64,000 nucleotides of DNA, from NCBI GenBank assembly GCA_963383645.1, contig OY726560.1:28232800-28296799 (forward strand). The letters run 5' to 3'. Source of the DNA: Muscardinus avellanarius (Eukaryota > Chordata > Mammalia > Rodentia > Gliridae). Both the position numbers and the translations under genes were made by a program. Positions 1 through 11,284 of the stretch are shown piece by piece. The notes beneath the pieces were generated by a model that did no database searches, was not told where the DNA came from, and worked only from the letters and a program-made list of their open reading frames with translations. Numbering within the stretch: position 1 is the first letter of the stretch; the number at the start of each line of letters is the position of its first letter.

Positions 1-190
1 ATCCTCTTCTGGATTAATTATATACCTCTTTGTCTTCTTATATCCTCACATGATAGAGAGTGAGATGCTTTCAGAGGTGCCTTTATTTGTATGAGAGAAC
101 TAATTTCATTCCTGCTCCACTTTCATGACCTAATTCCTTCCTAAAGGCCTCACCTACCAATATCATTTAATTATTTTTAAATTGTTATAT

Positions 191-389
191 TTTTTGTGGG
201 TCTGGGGATGGAACTCAGGGGCATTCGACCTCCGAGCTACAACCAGCTCTATTTTGTATTCTTTATTATGAAATAGGGTCTCACTAAGTTGCAGAGGGCC
301 TAAGTAGCCGAGGCTGTCCACGAACCGCTATCCTCCTGTTTCAGCCTCTGGAATGCTGGGATTACAAGTGTTTGTGACCACGCCTGGCC
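191..389 (-). repeat. B1-ID composite SINE, reverse
   Basis: The T-run, the ID-half complement 'gagctacaaccagc' and the B1-half complement 'tgggattacaagtg', ending 'cacgcctggcc', show a full-length reverse copy. Confidence 0.85.
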
Positions 390-412
390 TTTTTTTTTAT
401 TTTAAAGGCGCT

Positions 413-416
<4 letters not shown>

Positions 417-457
<41 letters not shown>
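417..457. repeat. (TG)n microsatellite
   Basis: About 20 uninterrupted TG units lie between two SINE-derived segments. Confidence 0.97.
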
Positions 458-458
<1 letters not shown>

Positions 459-465
459 TTTTTTT

Positions 466-537
466 GGAACCAGGAATTGAACCCAGAGCGCCGCCCCTGG
501 AAAGCAGGCACTTTGCCACTGAGCTAAATCCCAGCAC
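466..537 (-). repeat. ID-like (tRNA-derived) SINE monomer, reverse
   Basis: 'gaattgaacccag' followed by 'ccactgagctaaat' is the reverse complement of ID box B and box A. No B1 half is attached. Confidence 0.75.
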
Positions 538-539
538 TA

Positions 540-1940
540 AATTGATAGTTTTTTTTAAAAAAAATATTTAAAATAAAGATATTAGAGAAAACCTATTTTC
601 CCATTAAATGCTTTAAGCTACTAACTGAATACTAATTTAAATTAAATTAGATTAAATTTTAATTTAAAATGTCATTTGAAAAATAATTTTGGTACCCATA
701 AGCTTGTGCTCATTCTGTTAGATGCATAGCATATATCTAGTTTTATCTACAACAAAGGCATTGAAAAATTGTTGAGGTACTTAAGAACTAGGTTGAATAG
801 TTCTGATTCTTTTACATACCAGTTTATATAATAAAGTTGACAGTGTCTCTTGATACTATATAGCATAGGCTTGGTATTTTACGTTTCTCTGTTTCAGTTT
901 CCTCATAATGATATTTGTTCTTTGATTCAGAAAATATGATGACTGTATGCAAAAGATGTGTTTAAGTCTTTAAAAATGCTCTTCAGGTCAACTATAAATA
1001 AATAATTAGTAAATTAAGAGCATATTTTAATTCATGTTTTTCCAATAGCATTTGCATAAAAAGTACTAATGGATCTTAATTATATTTTACTTGTTTTCAC
1101 TGGGTTAGACTATTGATTCTACAGCCATAAGATTACTTTAGAATAAAAACACTTCCTAAATCCAGTCCTAAATGCTTTGAAATCAAATGATAGTCACTGG
1201 CTAAAAGGAAAGAGAAAGTCAAGGTTCTTTTATTTTACAGTCTTAATTGGCAAACAAAGCTCAGAATTTTTAAAACTGCTACATAGTTCAATAACTCTTC
1301 TATATTTTCTCACACATTCTTTTTGGATATAGAAGTTTTTGATATACCTTTGCAGTAGATGATCCAGTGGGAATTCTTCCTATGTAATGCATCTTCATGT
1401 TACATTTCTATGCTTTTTTTTTGTTGTTGTTGTTCTGCAGTTTACTTAGTATCTCTGAATAATGCACCCTCCTTTCATTAACTGATAAGTAGGGCTGTAA
1501 GCCAAAATCAATCTAAATCTTCAGGGGACAATTTACTTCATAACCTACAAGGTAATTTTATTCCATAGCATTTTGTTGGTTCTTAGAATATACCACATTT
1601 AAAAGGTGGTCAGAATTCTAGTCTTAATGGAAGTGGCATCCCTTTTTAAATAAACTGGATTATTACTCATTATTTCAGGCATTCATATTTCCATTTTCTT
1701 GGAAGTATACCAGTTGGAAAAATAAATGTTGTATATCTCTTGAGGCAGTACATTCAGAGAGTGACAAATATTGTCAAGATTCTACTTAAATGGCACATAT
1801 GTTTTGTAGAATCCAACTTCATATTGTAAAATTATGGAGTGTCTCTTGTATACTTTTAAGATAACAGCAGTACTGGCTTCTATAGCATAGAAGCATAGTA
1901 TTTCTGGATCAATTCTTGGATTAAATTTAATCAAAATTAT
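540..1940. other. AT-rich intron, nothing specific recognised
   Basis: Only short AT-rich motifs are visible, with a possible decayed MIR-like trace near 885-920 ('tctgtttcagtttcctcat'). Confidence 0.5.
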
Positions 1941-1946
1941 ATGTAA

Positions 1947-2144
1947 GCCAGGCATGCTGGCTCAGTCCTGTAATCCCAGTACTTGCAAGGTAGAGATAGG
2001 AGGATCGCAGGTTTGTAGTCAGCCTCACCAACTTGTGAGAACCCCTGCAACTTAGTGACCGTCTTTCAAAATAAATAGGGTTGAGGGTGTAGCTCAGAGG
2101 TAGAAGCCCCTAGATGCAATCCCCACTATCACACAAGCCAAAAA
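1947..2144 (+). repeat. B1-ID composite SINE, forward
   Basis: It runs from 'gccaggcatgctggctcag' through 'gtgtagctcagaggtag' to a short A-rich end. A likely diverged target duplication, attatatgtaag and attatgtgtag, flanks it. Confidence 0.85.
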
Positions 2145-2299
2145 CATTATGTGTAGGGTTTTTTCTTTCTTAAAATATCTCATTAAAATTCCAGAATGTG
2201 TTCTTTACCATCCTCAAAATCTTTCCTCAGTATTCTATTTTCTCAGAGCTTATTTCGATTTGTGTTACATGAAATGCTACCACTAATATATTTTAGTGA

Positions 2300-2490
2300 T
2301 TTTTTTTGTGGTACTGGGGTTCCTGGAAGCCCTTCTATCTCCAGGCTACACTCCCAGACCTATTTTTACATTTTTATTTTGAAACAGGGTCTCCTAAGCC
2401 AGCACGCGAGGCTGGTTTCGAACCTGTGCGATCCTCCTGTCTCTGCCTCCCACGCTCGGGGATTACAAGCGTGCGCCACCACGCCCGGCT
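2300..2490 (-). repeat. B1-ID composite SINE, reverse, with target duplication
   Basis: This full copy starts with a T-run and ends 'ccaccacgcccggc'. It is flanked by an exact 11-bp duplication, tattttagtga, at 2289-2299 and 2490-2500. It retains several CpGs in the B1 half, so it is fairly young. Confidence 0.9.
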
Positions 2491-3409
2491 ATTTTAGTGA
2501 ATCTAATAGATTATTTCCACTTTCAAATAAAATGGATGTTACCCGTGTTTTAGTTTAAGAAAATAGAAAAAAATCATTGAAAATGCTGCAAAGAAAACAT
2601 TGACAAGAAAAGTCCTCACGAAAATGCTATACATTATTCTGATTTTGTATAGGGTATAAAACAAAGGCTCAAACTTTTGAAGAACAAAATATATCAATAC
2701 AATGAATGACATTAGTAACTTCATCACAAGTTAATTTTATATTGTCACCAAAAATAAGCAGAGGTTCTAAATTCTCACTGTCTCTCACACTTATCAGAAT
2801 CTATTACCTCATATAATTATTTCAACCTTTTTCAAAGTCTTGAATCTCTACAAACATAGAGGGCAATTAAGATAGAAATCACATGAATAATGACATGTTC
2901 CTTAGTAAAACCATTTGCAGGAAACCCTGTACCTCTTTACAGTAAGTGTCAGAAACCACAAGAAAGATGTGTAACATGTAAATTATATCCTAGTCAAGTT
3001 AAATCTTTTTTCAGACCTCAGCCCACCTGATAAATGAGCAAATTTAGTCCTTATTTAACTCTCTGAATTCTGGACTCTCACCTTCTCATCAACACAGCAA
3101 AAGCATGGACCAAGGGATTATTTCAAATTTTCTTTTTAATTAAACCTGACTACCTCATAAAAGGAAGTCTCATCATTCTGATTCTACATTTTCCCTTCTC
3201 TGAGTGAGCATTTACGTTTTCTGGCTTCATAAAGATATATTTTTAAAAACAGATCTTAGAATAATTGTATAAAAATAAGATGTGTTAGTATAGAATATAA
3301 AATAATTCAAATATAGTTTCTGTTAAAGTAGTTTTAAAATGTTTGTGGTAATGAGTGTAGACTCTCAGAAAAGAAGAACTAGGTTCAAATGTTTTTTACA
3401 TTTTGGCTA

Positions 3410-3550
3410 CATTAAAAGCCTCATAAACTTAATTTGTTCAACAGTAGAGATGTTAATATGACAGATCTCAAAGAACTGTTGAATTAAATGAAATTGTATA
3501 CAAGAAAATTAGCATATTGTCTCACACCATAAAAGAGCTTTAAAGTGCCT
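3410..3550 (+). repeat. Possible MIR-like remnant
   Basis: The order 'cattttggctac', 'aacagtagagatgttaatat', then 'aaagaactgttgaattaaat' loosely follows the MIR 3' half (few-cycle tail, 'gttgtgaggattaaatg' region). It is weak and highly diverged. Confidence 0.35.
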
Positions 3551-3699
3551 ACTATTATAAATATTTACCTAAATAGATGAAATATACTTCTAAGAGCCAG
3601 CTAGGATATTTTATCTGGTAGTTACCAGTATCCTTAGTGAATTTGTTTAACAGACCACATAGAATTAATCCCCAGTCTCATTATGACCTTCTTATAGTA

Positions 3700-4450
3700 A
3701 TCATATATCCACTCATTCATTTGTTATTAAAAGTTTCGTGAAGATGTCCTGGGAAATTCTATGTAATTTTCTAGGGGAATAGGATAGTAAAAGACAAAGG
3801 CAAAGTCCTTGCCTTCATCACTGTTGCCAAGTAGTAGCAGAAACAATCAAATAAAAGTAAGTTAATAAATATACGCACACATAGAGAGGCTCCATATGTT
3901 CCTTGTATATTTGTGTGCATGCATGTGTACACATTAAGCAGACAGAAGTAAAAGGAACTATAAATGTGAAAACTTCTATAAAAGACAGAGTGGAGTGGGT
4001 CGAAATGGAGAAAAGGAGAGGGGACAGAGCACCTGGATTAGGTAGGGAGCATAGGGGAAACATCTCCTTGAAAAAGTGATATGCAGGACAAGAGGAAACA
4101 GCCTGAGAGAAAGCAGAGTGATAATTGCCTGAACAAGATTGAGGAGGGATAACGGTCCTGTTAAAGCAAACACAGGTCCTGCAGAGGAAGCCTAACATCC
4201 TCATAAAAGTTAAACATTTCCATCATGAAAGCACCAGGTTTAGGTGAACCTGACCTGACATCATTCTACAGGGTCATGTTCTCAGGTCTTGACAAGGAAG
4301 ACATTTTTAAGCAAGAGAGTGATCTTTAATATTTTTTTCTGATATTGTCTGTGTGGAATATTCAGTAGAGAAAATAAAGAAGGAAAGTAGGAAAACAAGT
4401 TTTGTTGCACTGTTCTGGGTTAAAGTTAAGGGTATAGAAGTAGAGAAGAA
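3700..4450 (-). repeat. Possible L2-like remnant, reverse
   Basis: 'cactcattcatttgttatt', 'aaagtccttgccttcatca' and the later 'agcctgagagaaagcagag' follow the order seen in reversed L2 3' regions. It is diverged and the boundaries are approximate. Confidence 0.35.
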
Positions 4451-4697
4451 AAAAATGATTTATTATAAATTTGAGGGCTTACGAAGTAATAACTGATAGG
4501 ATGGTGATACGGTAGAAATTTTGAAACAAGATTTCAAAATTTTGAAAGTTTGGATTTTATTACCTTGGTTTAGAACTCTAAATAAAAAATGTTTAATAGG
4601 GAGGAAAAAGAAAGCACGATCTCTTTGGAGATTGTTATTATTTTATTCTAAAGATTATATGTGTGGTTATAGAGTAAGTTAATATGTTAAGTAAGTT

Positions 4698-4747
4698 GAA
4701 TATCTATGTTTGGAATTCAGAATGAATATCTATGTTTGAAATTCAGG
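4698..4747. repeat. 26-bp tandem duplication
   Basis: The unit 'gaatatctatgtttggaatt' plus 'cagaat' at 4698-4723 is repeated from 4724 with one mismatch in the part that is retained. Confidence 0.8.
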
Positions 4748-5539
4748 AGGAGTTCTAAACAGTAGTCCTATTTGGAATTCAGCCCATAAATGCAGTATTT
4801 AAATCTCAGATTCTATAAGCTCTCCCCAAAGACTTACTGTAAAGTCAAATGAAGGTCAACCTAGAATTAAGCCCCAGGCAACTCACTATTTATATTTTAG
4901 GTAGAGGAGCAGCAAACAATAGGAATTTGAAAAGAATTTACTGAATATCAGTAAAGAGGATGGGAAACTCAGAATTAATTTTTAAGTTCAGAAAACAGAA
5001 TATTTCAAGAATGAAGTCCGTAATAGATTACATAATCTAAAAGCTTTTCTGTTCTCCTTTACATTAAATTCTTTGAAGAGAAAATTTTAATATTTTACAA
5101 ACTATACATCAGTGACTCATAAAATTGTACCTCAAGTTCAGATCTTCTGACCCGAATTCTAGTTTCACATATACAAATGTTTATAAAACATCTCCATTTA
5201 GATTTTCAATTATGCATCTCAAATTTAAAAACTCTTTAACTGAATTTCAGGTATTTGCTCTTACTGGCAATTGAGATTTTTTCCCCAATTACTCCGGACA
5301 AGGCTTTAAAATCATCCTGATGCCTCATCTTTTTTCATATCTCTTACCAGTAAGACCTAGCTCTTAGTCATCGTTCTTTCTGGATCACTGAAACTTCTTC
5401 CAGAAAGGCCTCTCTGCTATCATGTTTAGCCTTTTATATTTTGTTAGCAATAAATTAGCCAAAATGATACTTACCACTGGGCCCTCTAATATTCCATTTT
5501 ACTCAAGACAATTATTTACAGGTTTGGCCAATTTTTTCC

Positions 5540-5890
5540 ATCTGGCCTCATTCTTTCCCTCCCAACTCTTCCTGCCATGCTGGCTTCCTGGCTACTCCAA
5601 ATGTTGCACATTCTCCCATAGCAGGGCCTTTGTACTTCTTTCTGTTTGGAAGGTTCTTATTTTTTGTTATTTGTCTCTCTCTGATACACTTGGTGTCTTT
5701 GCTTTGATCTCAATTTTTCTACAGTAGCTGCTTAAAATTGCCATTCATTTCTGGTGTTAGAAAGACCACCTTCCTTGTATTCCTCTTTATCATGGTGCTA
5801 TTTGTTACCTGAATGTAAACTTCATAAAGACGGGAATATTTGCCTGTTATTTACTCTGCTCTATGCTGAGTGGCTATTAAATTTCGGGCA
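5540..5890 (+). repeat. L2-like LINE 3' fragment
   Basis: The order of 'gcagggcctttgtacttctt', 'tctgtttggaaggttctt', 'tgaatgtaaacttcataaag' and 'gctgagtggctattaaat' matches the mammalian L2 3' end: the 'cagggcctttgcact' segment, the 'tgcctggaa' segment and the terminal '-aataaat' end. Open frames here are remnants or chance. Confidence 0.65.
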
Positions 5891-7679
5891 TATGGTAGAA
5901 ATTCAAGAACTATTTTGTCAAACGAGTAATTTGAGGATAGAGAATGGAATTTGCTCACATGGAGGTTATTTCAGTGAAAACATTTTGGCAAAATCCCAGA
6001 CAAGCTCGTTTGAGGTATGAATGTGAAGAAAAGATGTGAAAAGTAGATTGCGGAAACAAAGCCAAAGAATGGAATCAGCCCTAGTATGCATCAGTAGATA
6101 CCTAACTTACTTAAATGGAATAAGCCAGGTACAGAGAAAAACATACCACTACCATGTGATACAACATGTCACATATATATTATATATGAAATATAAAATA
6201 GTGAAACCTGTAGAAGTAGAGAGTTGAATGGTATTTCCCAGTAGATACAGTGGGGTGAGTTTTGAGAGGTGTTGGTTAAAAGACACAAAGTTCCAGTTTG
6301 ATAGGAAGAAAAGTTACAATAGATCTTTTATACATTACAGTCACTATATTTTTTCAATTATATTCTTGAGAATTGATTAGGGAGTAGATTTTAAGTGTCT
6401 CTCTACACACAGAGAAAAAAGATGTGAATTGATACCTATGTTAAGTAGCTCAGTATAGCCATTTCACAATATATGCATAATTTAGAACATCATGTTGTAT
6501 TTGACAAATATATTACAACAAATAAAATAATTTTAAAAACAAACAATGAAGCCCCAAATCTCTTTTTTTTTAATTCCAGAGTTTATTAAATTAGATCCTT
6601 AACCACAAAGGAAAGAATAGCAACTTAAACTGCACCATCCTTCAGAGAAAGAATATTATTTTTCAACATGTCATTCTAGCTGAGAATAGAAAAGACAACT
6701 GCGAATATACCCATTTAAGCAAGATATAACAAAATTCAGGAAACAATATCTTCAGTTCAAATCATTTGAGAAGAATTTCAACCAGGAACGTGTTTAGGGT
6801 GTGAAAGTTTAAGAAAGGATTTTCTTCCTTTTTATAAAATTTGACTATTTTTGCTTCTATCTTCATGATTTCATAAAATCCTTTATGAATTAAAATTCTG
6901 AGATATGGTCACACTGGCAACTTCAATTATTTATGCAACAGACCTTAGTTGTTTAAAACTTCAACACCTAAGCTCCTCAGTTTCTTAAAAATCCCTATAT
7001 GTAAATGTGAAATGAAATAGTCACCTTACCTCCCAGTAAGATTTAGAATTAGAAATGAGACATGAAAGCTTAAAGATATGAAAGGTTGAAGTTCTTCAAA
7101 TAAATCTCTGACACTAGAACTATCATTTCTGGGTGGCCAGAGAGCAACAGATGTCGGCTTTAAACTACTTGGTATCTTTGAAGTTACCATCTAGAGCTAC
7201 TCCTTTCTCATTCCTCTCATTTTATCTGCAGCAAAGCCTGGTATACTGTCATTGTCTACGTTATTTTCCCATACCTTTTCATCCTCGGATGAACTTTTCT
7301 TTTGACCTGAATTTCCCTTTCCTACAGTTGCCTACATGAGAAAATGCAACCTCTTCATATTTTTCCTTATATAGCAATGTAGATATGATCTTTCTTTTTT
7401 CCCATCTTTTCTTTTATTATAGCTTTTTTATGTACATCCTAAAGCTTCTTTAAAGTAAAATCTATGCTTTATTAACCTTTATAGTCTTTGAACAAAGAAT
7501 AGTGCCTTGGAAACCATAAATTGAGGTGACTGCCTTTTAGAATGCGTGCCTGTAAGAAAATTTTAGTTTTAAACTTTTTCATCAAATATTTTATACTGGT
7601 TATATTTTATGTAATTCCTTACTCTTCCATATCTCTCCTTTTTCTTTTGTTCTTAATAACTTCTTTTTATTTTTAAGAG

Positions 7680-7780
7680 ATTTTCTAAAATAAATTTATA
7701 TTTTTATTGGTACAATATAGGTATATATAGTGAGATTGAAAGTGGAACAAACATACATGCATACGTCACTAAGTGTATTT
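7680..7780 (+). repeat. Possible L1-type 3' end fragment
   Basis: 'tttttattggtacaatatag' followed by 'atagtgagattgaaagtgg' and 'acatacatgcatacgtcac' resembles a LINE-1 3' end family. Related wording recurs near 52930, and more distantly near 43930 and 63010. Confidence 0.4.
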
Positions 7781-7903
7781 TCTTACCTACACTAACTCTC
7801 TCTTATGCTACATGTTAGTGGCATTGATAGTGAAGCTTCATATCGATATAACTTTATTTAAAATGTTCTCTTCCTCAGTACTCATTATTCCCCTAATCCC
7901 CTT

Positions 7904-7962
7904 CCTCAATCTCTTCCCACAATTCCTTGGGAAATCTCTTCCCTCAATCTCTTCCCACAATT
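7904..7962. repeat. Local direct duplication, 38-bp spacing
   Basis: 'cctcaatctcttcccacaat' occurs exactly at 7904 and again at 7942 in a pyrimidine-rich stretch. Confidence 0.85.
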
Positions 7963-8999
7963 TTACCATTTTCTATTCTAATTTGATTGCAGTCCCTTTT
8001 GCTTCCTATTTTTGTTCTCTTTTCAAATAAGAATAAAATACATTCCTATTTTTAGTAATATATAATTCTATCACTTTCAATTGTCCGGATTCTTTACCAC
8101 TCAGGAGAAAATGAACTGAGCAGCTTGTATACACATTCCAATATTTGAATAAATATGGTTCATCATCACCATGATCTACACTGATGGACATTATATTATG
8201 AAGAAAGAATGAATAGTAAATTATAGAATGTAAATGTAATATAGGGCAAAAATGATTGGACTTACAGACAAACCCAATATTTTAAGCCCTTAGAATCTCA
8301 ATTTTATAAGTGATAACACAGAAAAAATAATTTTTGTATATAACATTATAATAGTAATTCTAGTGTATAATATTAGAATAATTATGTCCCATGGTATTTT
8401 TGAAAGTACCTATCATAGTAATTTGCTCTTGTAGACATATTTGGAATTCACATAGCTAATTTCATGGATGATTATTTTCCATGAAAAATATTGGAAAATA
8501 GCATTATGTATCTTCTTTCTTGAGTTTACTTATTATTTTTATTTGAACAATAATAAGAAAATTCATGGCTATGATTCTTGCCAGTGTTTCCTTGTTTCTT
8601 ACTGTTTTTACAGCAGTCCTGCTTCTGCTAGTAACTAGAAATATATATATTTTCATTGAATTGAGCATAAATGAAAAAATATAGGAAATAACTTCATATA
8701 TGCAGGTTGAGCGCTTTTAGAAGTTCTCTGAGAAATATAATCATACATTTCATATCTGTGTTTGTTTTTGGAATAAATAAAATACAATCTGATTTAAAGT
8801 CATGTTAGTATTAATCATATTATATTCATTGATTTGCCTCTTGAGTCAATTCATTGACCCTGTTCATAAAGAAGCATTATCTCTAACTCGTAAACTTTGA
8901 TTAGCCTTTATGACAGGTCTGTCACCTGACTCAGTTACTTCTCTATAGCCATCTTCTACACAGTAGCAGGGTCATCTTCTTTTACTATAAGCTAGGTCA

Positions 9000-9187
9000 A
9001 GCTTCAAACCCCAGGGGCATTTTACCTCAGAGCTACACCCACAGTCCTTTTTTTTGTTGTTGTTTTTAAACAAGGTCTTGACAAGTTGCTGAAATCCTCA
9101 CTAAATTGCTGAGCTCACTTCATACTTGCACTCCCCCTATCACCCTCTATGTACTGGAATTACAGGTGCATGTCACCACACCCAACT
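9000..9187 (-). repeat. B1-ID composite SINE, reverse, old
   Basis: 'ttcaaaccccaggggcattt', 'cagagctacacccacagtcc' and 'ctggaattacaggtgcatg' are the reversed ID and B1 halves. The copy is heavily diverged. Confidence 0.75.
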
Positions 9188-9346
9188 AACCCTTACATTT
9201 TCTGTCAAACACATACATTCTCTTTTTTTTTTCTCCTGTTTGCGTCTCAGCAATATTGACCATCTTTGTGGAATTCTTTTCTAATACCCCTTTCATTCTT
9301 GGTTTCCACTGGTCTTTTAGCTCATTAAAAAAAAAAAAAAAAAGTT

Positions 9347-9543
9347 GCTGGGCATGGTGGCGCACACTTGTAATACCTGCGCTTAGGAGGCGGAGACAGG
9401 AGGATCCCACAGGTTCAAAGCCAGCCGTGCTGGCTTAAGAGATCTTGTTTCCAAATAAAAATATAAAATAGGTCTGGGAGTGTAGCCCGGAGGTAGAAGG
9501 GCTTCCAGGAACCCCAGTACCACAAAAAAAAAAAAAAAAAAAA
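9347..9543 (+). repeat. B1-ID composite SINE, forward
   Basis: It runs from 'gctgggcatggtggcgcac' through 'gggagtgtagcccggaggta' to 'ccccagtaccac' and an A-tail of about 20. It was inserted next to an existing A-run at 9327-9343. Confidence 0.9.
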
Positions 9544-9544
9544 T

Positions 9545-9785
9545 GTTGTCTTCTCTAAGGGGCCTTCATTAACCGGGAACTATTCACCCTCTACTCTCCC
9601 TCTGTTTAAATGTTTCTCAATTCACTGTTGCATATTTCCTTTCTTAGTTAATTTGTTCATTTGTTTTATCTCTACCATTCTAAGTTCTTTGAAAAGACGA
9701 CCTTACGTGATTTTCCTTTTTTATTCTCAGCATGATAGGGCACAGCATACAATAGGCTCGCAATTTATATTTGTTAAAGCAGCTA
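9545..9785 (+). repeat. Possible L2-like fragment
   Basis: 'ggggccttcattaaccggga', then 'tctaccattctaagttctt', then 'agggcacagcatacaatagg' follows the L2 3' order ('ggccttccctgaccac...', '...gcacatagtaggtgctcaat'). Confidence 0.5.
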
Positions 9786-10467
9786 CCCAAAATACTTGTT
9801 TTTCACTGGATATATGAACTTATTTTCTTAATTCACAAATTAATATAACTCATGAGATTATGATAACATTATAATCTCATTTTATTTTTATATCTCATTT
9901 TAGACTTGGCATCCTTATATTTTTAAAACTTCACAGATAAGAATTTTTGGAATATTTTGGATACATTCCTCTATGTGTACTACAGGCTTTAAGAGTCAAC
10001 CGAAATAATTATTCACTGTCACATTTGTGCCAGTTACACTGGCGTCTTCCCGCCGCTCACAGCATCTGTTTTTTTCAAGGACTATGCTCCTCGCTTTTTA
10101 ACATTCCCATCACTTGTTCTGTTATTTATTTGGAAAATTGCTTTCAATTAGCCATTTGGATATATATATTTTTTTATTTCAGTACTCATTGTACTTTCCA
10201 TAATATCCCAAGAAATTCCTCATTCAGCATGGGTCCTGCTCTTGGCTCTTGATATGGAATTCCTGGACTGGCTTATTTACTTTTTCAACCCTTGCAAATA
10301 TACATCCAAATTCAGAAGCTCTATAATAGCAATTTTTGAACTTTTTTATTTTTTAGATGCTCTCATGGGGAAAAAGGCCAGCCTCATTTTTTTCCACACG
10401 ACACTGAGTCGCTATGCCACATATTTTCCACTATGGTAGCAAAATACCACTGTCATCAACTCTCTAA

Positions 10468-10500
10468 CACACACACGCCCACACAGACACACACACGCAT
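10468..10500. repeat. Imperfect (CA)n tract
   Basis: A broken run of ACAC, CGCC and ACAG units, followed by looser 'catgcatactta' repeats to about 10610. Confidence 0.8.
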
Positions 10501-10933
10501 ACTTACATACACATGCATACTTATTTATAATGCCCATTAATGTCCATTTATAAATTGTCATTATAAACATATATATGCACACACATGCATACTTATATGC
10601 ATATACTTATAAATCCACTTGGAAATGGATATTATAAATTTAAAGCAACGTTATCCATTTTACACCTAAATGTCCATAATGACCTTAAAATAGATTAGAA
10701 AATAAACTCAAACTTCTTACAATGACATACCAACCCTTAATCTAAATATTTAGCTAGTGCCTTCTTGTTCATACCACACAGTTTTCTGCCTTCTGTTCTT
10801 TATATTTGCTCTTTATCTGAATAGAAAGGTATGTTTTCAAATCTACCCATGACTGACTGTTTCCCATTTCTCACGAGGCATTACAAATATACACTTCTCA
10901 GAGAAGATGAACTAATGTGAAATAGGCTTTCTT

Positions 10934-11266
10934 TGCTGGGTGTGGTGGTGCAAGCTTGTAATCCCTGTGCTTATGAGGCGGAGACAGGAGGATCTCGCAA
11001 TTCTGAAGCCAGCCTTACTGGCTTAAGAGACCCTGTTTCCAAATAAAAATATAAAATGGGCCAGGGGTGGTGGCGCATGCTTGTAATCCCGGCGCTTGGG
11101 AGGCGGAGACAGCAGGATCGCTCAGGTTCGAAGCCAGCCGCGCACACTGGCTTAAGAGATCCTGTTTCCAAATTTTAAAAAGTATAAAAATAGATCTGGG
11201 AGCGTAGCCCAGAGGTAGAAGGGTTTCCAGGAACCCCAGTACCACCAAAAAAAAAAAAAAAAAAAA
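10934..11266 (+). repeat. Trimeric B1-B1-ID SINE with exact target duplication
   Basis: A B1-type unit (from 10934, ending at the '-aaatataaaat' linker near 11057) is followed directly by a full B1-ID copy and an A-tail. The whole block is flanked by the exact 14-bp duplication aaataggctttctt at 10920-10933 and 11267-11280. That points to one insertion of a three-part element rather than two separate insertions. The second B1 unit keeps many CpGs. Confidence 0.9.
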
Positions 11267-11284
11267 AAATAGGCTTTCTTCAAT

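Larger units (their letters stand above)
5900..8990. other. Intron stretch with little recognisable content
   Basis: Diverged, AT-rich sequence. It contains a 38-bp-spaced duplication of 'cctcaatctcttcccacaat' near 7904 and 7942, and a possible LINE 3' end near 7680-7780. No exon, promoter or RNA gene is supported. Confidence 0.55.

Noticed and set aside
353..571. Open frame with a poly-Cys/Val run
   Set aside because: It is the translation of a (TG)n repeat between two SINE segments.
2196..2558. 120-codon open frame
   Set aside because: Most of it crosses a reverse SINE with target duplications; no domain or conserved start context.
3818..4204. 128-codon minus-strand frame
   Set aside because: It lies in a probable reversed L2 remnant, with no recognisable protein similarity or splice context.
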